NCBI GenBank assembly: GCA_964482605.1
Contig: CAYZYS010000093.1
Coordinates: 1 to 8,143, forward strand
DNA from: Bacteroides_F sp964482605
Lineage (GTDB): Bacteria; Bacillota; Clostridia; Lachnospirales; Lachnospiraceae
Reading direction: 5' to 3'
DNA length: 8,143 bases
Position numbers and translations under genes: made by a program
Notes under the pieces: model-generated
Told to the model about the DNA's origin: nothing
What the model saw: only the letters and a program-made list of their open reading frames with translations
Databases searched by the model: none
Part shown: positions 5,902 to 8,143 of the stretch, in pieces
Numbering within the stretch: position 1 is the first letter of the stretch
Layout: every line of letters begins with the position of its first letter

Positions 5902-7794
5902 ATGTTATACAGCATAAAGGATGGGACAGTTTCCGTTGGTGGTGACAGGATACTGTCCCATGTTGATTTTGAGATTAAGGGAAATGAAAAAATAGCGGTT
6001 GTGGGGCGCAATGGCGCAGGCAAGACCACACTTCTGCGGGTAATCGCAGGGGAGCTTGACCTTGACAGGGATGACAAAAGGATGGGGCCGGGGGTCACAA
6101 CCTCGCGCAGGGTCACGGTCGGTATGCTTTCACAGAATAATATTTTTGATATGGAGCAGACGCCGGAGGAGCTTATGCTTGGCAGGTGCAAAGCAGGGGG
6201 CAGGTTCACAAGGGAGCGCTTTGAGTATGAGATGGAGTATGACCGCATGCTCACGGGCTTTGGCTTTGACAAGGAGGATAAAAAGAGAAAATTCTCCACG
6301 TTTTCAGGCGGGCAGCTTACCAAGCTTGGCATGATTTGCCTGCTTTTGGAAAAGCCTGACATACTGCTTCTTGACGAGCCGACCAACCACCTTGACATTA
6401 AGACCGTGCAATGGCTGGAGGAATATTTGAGGGGATATCCCAATGCCGTTGTGATGGTGTCCCATGACAGGTTTTTCCTTGACAGGGTGGCGGATGTGGT
6501 GTATGAGCTTCAGGATGGTGCATTAAGGCGGTATGTGGGCAATTACACGGCATACAGGGAGCAGAAGGGAAAGCTCATTGCCGCATGGGAAAAGGCATAT
6601 GAAAGGCAGCAAAGGGAGCAGGAAAGGCTTGAGGGGCTTGTGGAGCGCTTCAGGCACAAGCCGAGGAAGGCTGCATTTGCAAGGTCGAGGAAATCCATGC
6701 TGGCGAGGATGGAGACGGTGGAAAAGCCGATTGCTGACGAAGCCCACATATTTACGGGGGAGCTGGAGCCACTTGTTTTGGGTGCCAAATGGGTGCTGGA
6801 AACGGAGCACATGCAGATTGGGTATGATAAATGCCTTGCGGAGCTTTCGCTAAAAATAAGGCGTGGGCAGAAAATTGGCATAATCGGCGACAATGGCGTG
6901 GGAAAGAGCACATTTCTCAAGACGGTGGCAGGCATCATGGAGCCGCTTAAGGGAAAATGCACCCTTGGCAGTAATGTGACCATTGGGTATTTTGACCAGC
7001 AGACTGCGGATTTTCAGTCGGATAAGACGGTGGTAGGGCATTTCCATGAGCTGTATCCGTCAATGACGGACAAGGAGGCAAGGCAGGTGCTGGGGGCATA
7101 CCTTTTTGACGGCAGGAAGGCGAACGTGAGGCTTGGAGCGCTTTCGGGCGGCGAGAGGTCAAGACTTTTCCTTTGTGAGCTTATGACGGCAAGGCCCAAT
7201 CTCCTTGTGCTTGACGAACCCACCAACCATATGGACATACCGGCAAAGGAGACGTTGGAGTCAGCCTTCAGGGCATACACGGGAACCCTGCTTTTTGTGT
7301 CCCATGACAGGTATTTCCTGTCGTCAGTGGCGGATGCAATACTTGTTTTCCAGGGCGGTGAGGTCATGTACTACCCGTTTGGGTATGCGCATTACCTTGA
7401 GAAATCCAGGGAAAATGCGGGCGGAAGCCTTGCGGCAATGGTGCAGGCGAAGGACCAGGCGATGATTGCGGGGCTTAAGGCAGTTCCGAAGGGGGAGCGC
7501 CATGAAACAAGGCAGCTTACAACGGAGGAGGCGTATTTTGACTGGAGGAGAAGGCTTGCGGCAGAGCCAATGGAGGAAGCAAGGGGCAGGGCGGAGGCGC
7601 TGCGGCAGCAGTTGGATGGGCTTGGGCAAAGGCTTGAGCTTACGGAGTGGCTGCGGTGGCTTGGCGCATCCGAAAATGAGGACGTGGAAAATGCTGCTTC
7701 ACTAAAGGCATTGTATGCGGAGCTTGAGGCTTCATATGCCACGGCGCTTGATGAGTGGACGAGGTGCTGCATTGACTGGTATTACGTGGAGTGA
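5902..7794 (+). CDS. ABC-F family ribosome-associated ATPase
   Basis: A 630-residue soluble protein with two ABC ATPase domains and no membrane segment, the ABC-F layout. Domain 1: Walker A GRNGAGKTT (35-43), signature FSGGQ (134-138), Walker B ILLLDEPTNHLD (154-165) and switch SHDR (187-190). An Arg/Lys-rich helical linker (about 215-285, with RHKPRKAAFARSRKSM) is the part that reaches the peptidyl-transferase region in relatives. Domain 2: GDNGVGKST (329-337), LSGGE (414-418), LLVLDEPTNHMD (434-445) and SHDR (467-470). A charged, coiled-coil-like C-terminal extension (about 505-630) follows. Both ATP sites are intact. GAGGA lies 9 nt before the ATG, 35 nt after ddl, so it is probably in the same operon. 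ABC-F proteins either rescue or tune translating ribosomes or protect them from antibiotics; nothing here separates the two. The location in a housekeeping block favours the former. Confidence 0.9.
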   Translation: MLYSIKDGTVSVGGDRILSHVDFEIKGNEKIAVVGRNGAGKTTLLRVIAGELDLDRDDKRMGPGVTTSRRVTVGMLSQNNIFDMEQTPEELMLGRCKAGGRFTRERFEYEMEYDRMLTGFGFDKEDKKRKFSTFSGGQLTKLGMICLLLEKPDILLLDEPTNHLDIKTVQWLEEYLRGYPNAVVMVSHDRFFLDRVADVVYELQDGALRRYVGNYTAYREQKGKLIAAWEKAYERQQREQERLEGLVERFRHKPRKAAFARSRKSMLARMETVEKPIADEAHIFTGELEPLVLGAKWVLETEHMQIGYDKCLAELSLKIRRGQKIGIIGDNGVGKSTFLKTVAGIMEPLKGKCTLGSNVTIGYFDQQTADFQSDKTVVGHFHELYPSMTDKEARQVLGAYLFDGRKANVRLGALSGGERSRLFLCELMTARPNLLVLDEPTNHMDIPAKETLESAFRAYTGTLLFVSHDRYFLSSVADAILVFQGGEVMYYPFGYAHYLEKSRENAGGSLAAMVQAKDQAMIAGLKAVPKGERHETRQLTTEEAYFDWRRRLAAEPMEEARGRAEALRQQLDGLGQRLELTEWLRWLGASENEDVENAASLKALYAELEASYATALDEWTRCCIDWYYVE

Positions 7795-7825
7795 TGCCTG
7801 AAGTGGTTTGGCAGGGCGGTTTTGC

Positions 7826-7854
7826 TTGCAATATTGGCAGCATTTGATTATACT
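7826..7854 (+). promoter_or_regulatory. Sigma-A promoter of hisS
   Basis: -35 TTGCAA (7826-7831), 17 bp, -10 TATACT (7849-7854). The expected start is near 7861, leaving a leader of about 54 nt, too short for a T-box riboswitch between this start point and the gene. Confidence 0.6.
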
Positions 7855-7872
7855 AGTCGTATGACTTGATAT

Positions 7873-7903
7873 GGAGGTATGTGGGCGGTCATCAGGCCGC
7901 CCA
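7873..7903 (+). promoter_or_regulatory. hisS leader: Shine-Dalgarno followed by a strong hairpin
   Basis: GGAGGT (7873-7878) is the only good ribosome binding site before hisS. It is followed by a 9-bp GC-rich stem, TGGGCGGTC (7882-7890) with GGCCGCCCA (7895-7903), containing one G-U pair and an ATCA loop. The likely start codon, 7915, lies 11 nt after the stem. No U-run follows, so it is not a normal terminator. With the stem folded, the SD-to-ATG path drops from 37 to about 15 nt. Confidence 0.5.
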
Positions 7904-7914
7904 TTATTGCGATT

Positions 7915-8143
7915 ATGGGATTTATTAAGACACCGATTAAGGGAATGAATGATTTTCTGCCGTCCGACATGCGGCTGAGGGAGCATGTGATTGGCATGAT
8001 TAAGGAAACCTATGAGACATATGGCTTTTCGCTTATTGAAACGCCTGTGATGGAGCATATGGAGAACCTGACGGGAAAGCAGGGCGGTGAGAATGAAAAG
8101 CTCATATTTCCCGTGATGAAGCGCGGGGCTGATTTTCAGAGGG
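7915..8143 (+). CDS. hisS: Histidyl-tRNA synthetase, N-terminal part (runs off the window)
   Basis: The first 76 residues of a class II aminoacyl-tRNA synthetase that charges tRNA-His with histidine. The start MGFIKTPIKGMNDFLPSDM holds the KGxxDxLP pattern typical of HisRS N-termini. The helix MRLREHVIGMIKETYETYGFSLIETPVMEHMENL is motif 1, with the class II Pro at position 44. The GKQGGENEKLIFPVMKRG stretch matches the place where HisRS usually reads '..GE..D...KEMY.F.DR'. The catalytic motifs 2 and 3 and the anticodon domain lie beyond the right edge, so the related regulatory subunit HisZ is not formally excluded. The start at 7915 lacks a directly placed SD. An in-frame ATG at 7879 would add 12 residues encoded by the hairpin, but its GGAGG is only one base away, too close for efficient initiation. 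Confidence 0.85.
   Translation, partial: MGFIKTPIKGMNDFLPSDMRLREHVIGMIKETYETYGFSLIETPVMEHMENLTGKQGGENEKLIFPVMKRGADFQR

Noticed and set aside
5802..6443. 213-codon minus-strand frame across the ddl end and the ABC-F start
   Set aside because: Ser/Pro-rich shadow frame without a ribosome binding site or family resemblance; both overlapping plus-strand genes are well supported.
7796..7824. Possible terminator after the ABC-F gene (GCCTG with CAGGGC, then TTTT)
   Set aside because: Only five pairs with a bulge, a long loop and a short U-run; too weak to claim. No other terminator is seen before hisS, so read-through is likely.
7797..7914. T-box riboswitch before hisS
   Set aside because: The leader after the promoter is about 54 nt and lacks the AGGGTGGNACCGCG motif; the GGGCGG copies resemble it only slightly.

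Overview
The window looks like a chromosomal housekeeping region from a low-to-moderate GC Gram-positive of the class Clostridia, most likely a Lachnospiraceae-like gut anaerobe. The evidence is strong AGGAGG-type ribosome binding sites, clear sigma-A promoters (TTGACA/TATAAT type), protein wording typical of that group (the ENDLPDNY-ended Mur ligase, the KGMNDFLP HisRS start), and gene order. I see no phage, transposon, CRISPR or tRNA sequence.

Left part, minus strand. A complete two-pass membrane SPFH/band-7 protein (2-1045) has its own promoter, whose spacer is almost filled by a perfect inverted repeat. Upstream of it, also on the minus strand, is a small HxlR-family winged-helix regulator (1196-1519). 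It ends in a strong hairpin terminator and starts from a consensus promoter overlaid by a tandem AT-rich repeat, a good candidate autoregulatory operator.

Right part, plus strand. Transcribed away from hxlR are a BCP-type peroxiredoxin (1719-2171) and an alpha/beta hydrolase that starts directly after the bcp stop codon. After an internal promoter come a membrane-anchored MurF-like ligase (3059-4645) and a D-Ala-D-Ala ligase (4685-5866). These two should supply consecutive steps: Ddl makes the D-Ala-D-Ala dipeptide and the Mur ligase joins it to the UDP-MurNAc peptide. An ABC-F ATPase (5902-7794) follows closely. Then, behind a separate promoter, comes the first part of a histidyl-tRNA synthetase (from 7915, running off the right edge).

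The most interesting points are the Mur ligase, whose usual N-terminal nucleotide-sugar-binding domain appears replaced by several membrane segments; the redox-flavoured divergent hxlR/bcp control region; the palindrome in the SPFH promoter; and a stable hairpin lying between the only Shine-Dalgarno sequence and the likely start codon of hisS. I do not see a wholly new multi-gene system; most of the window is ordinary core metabolism.
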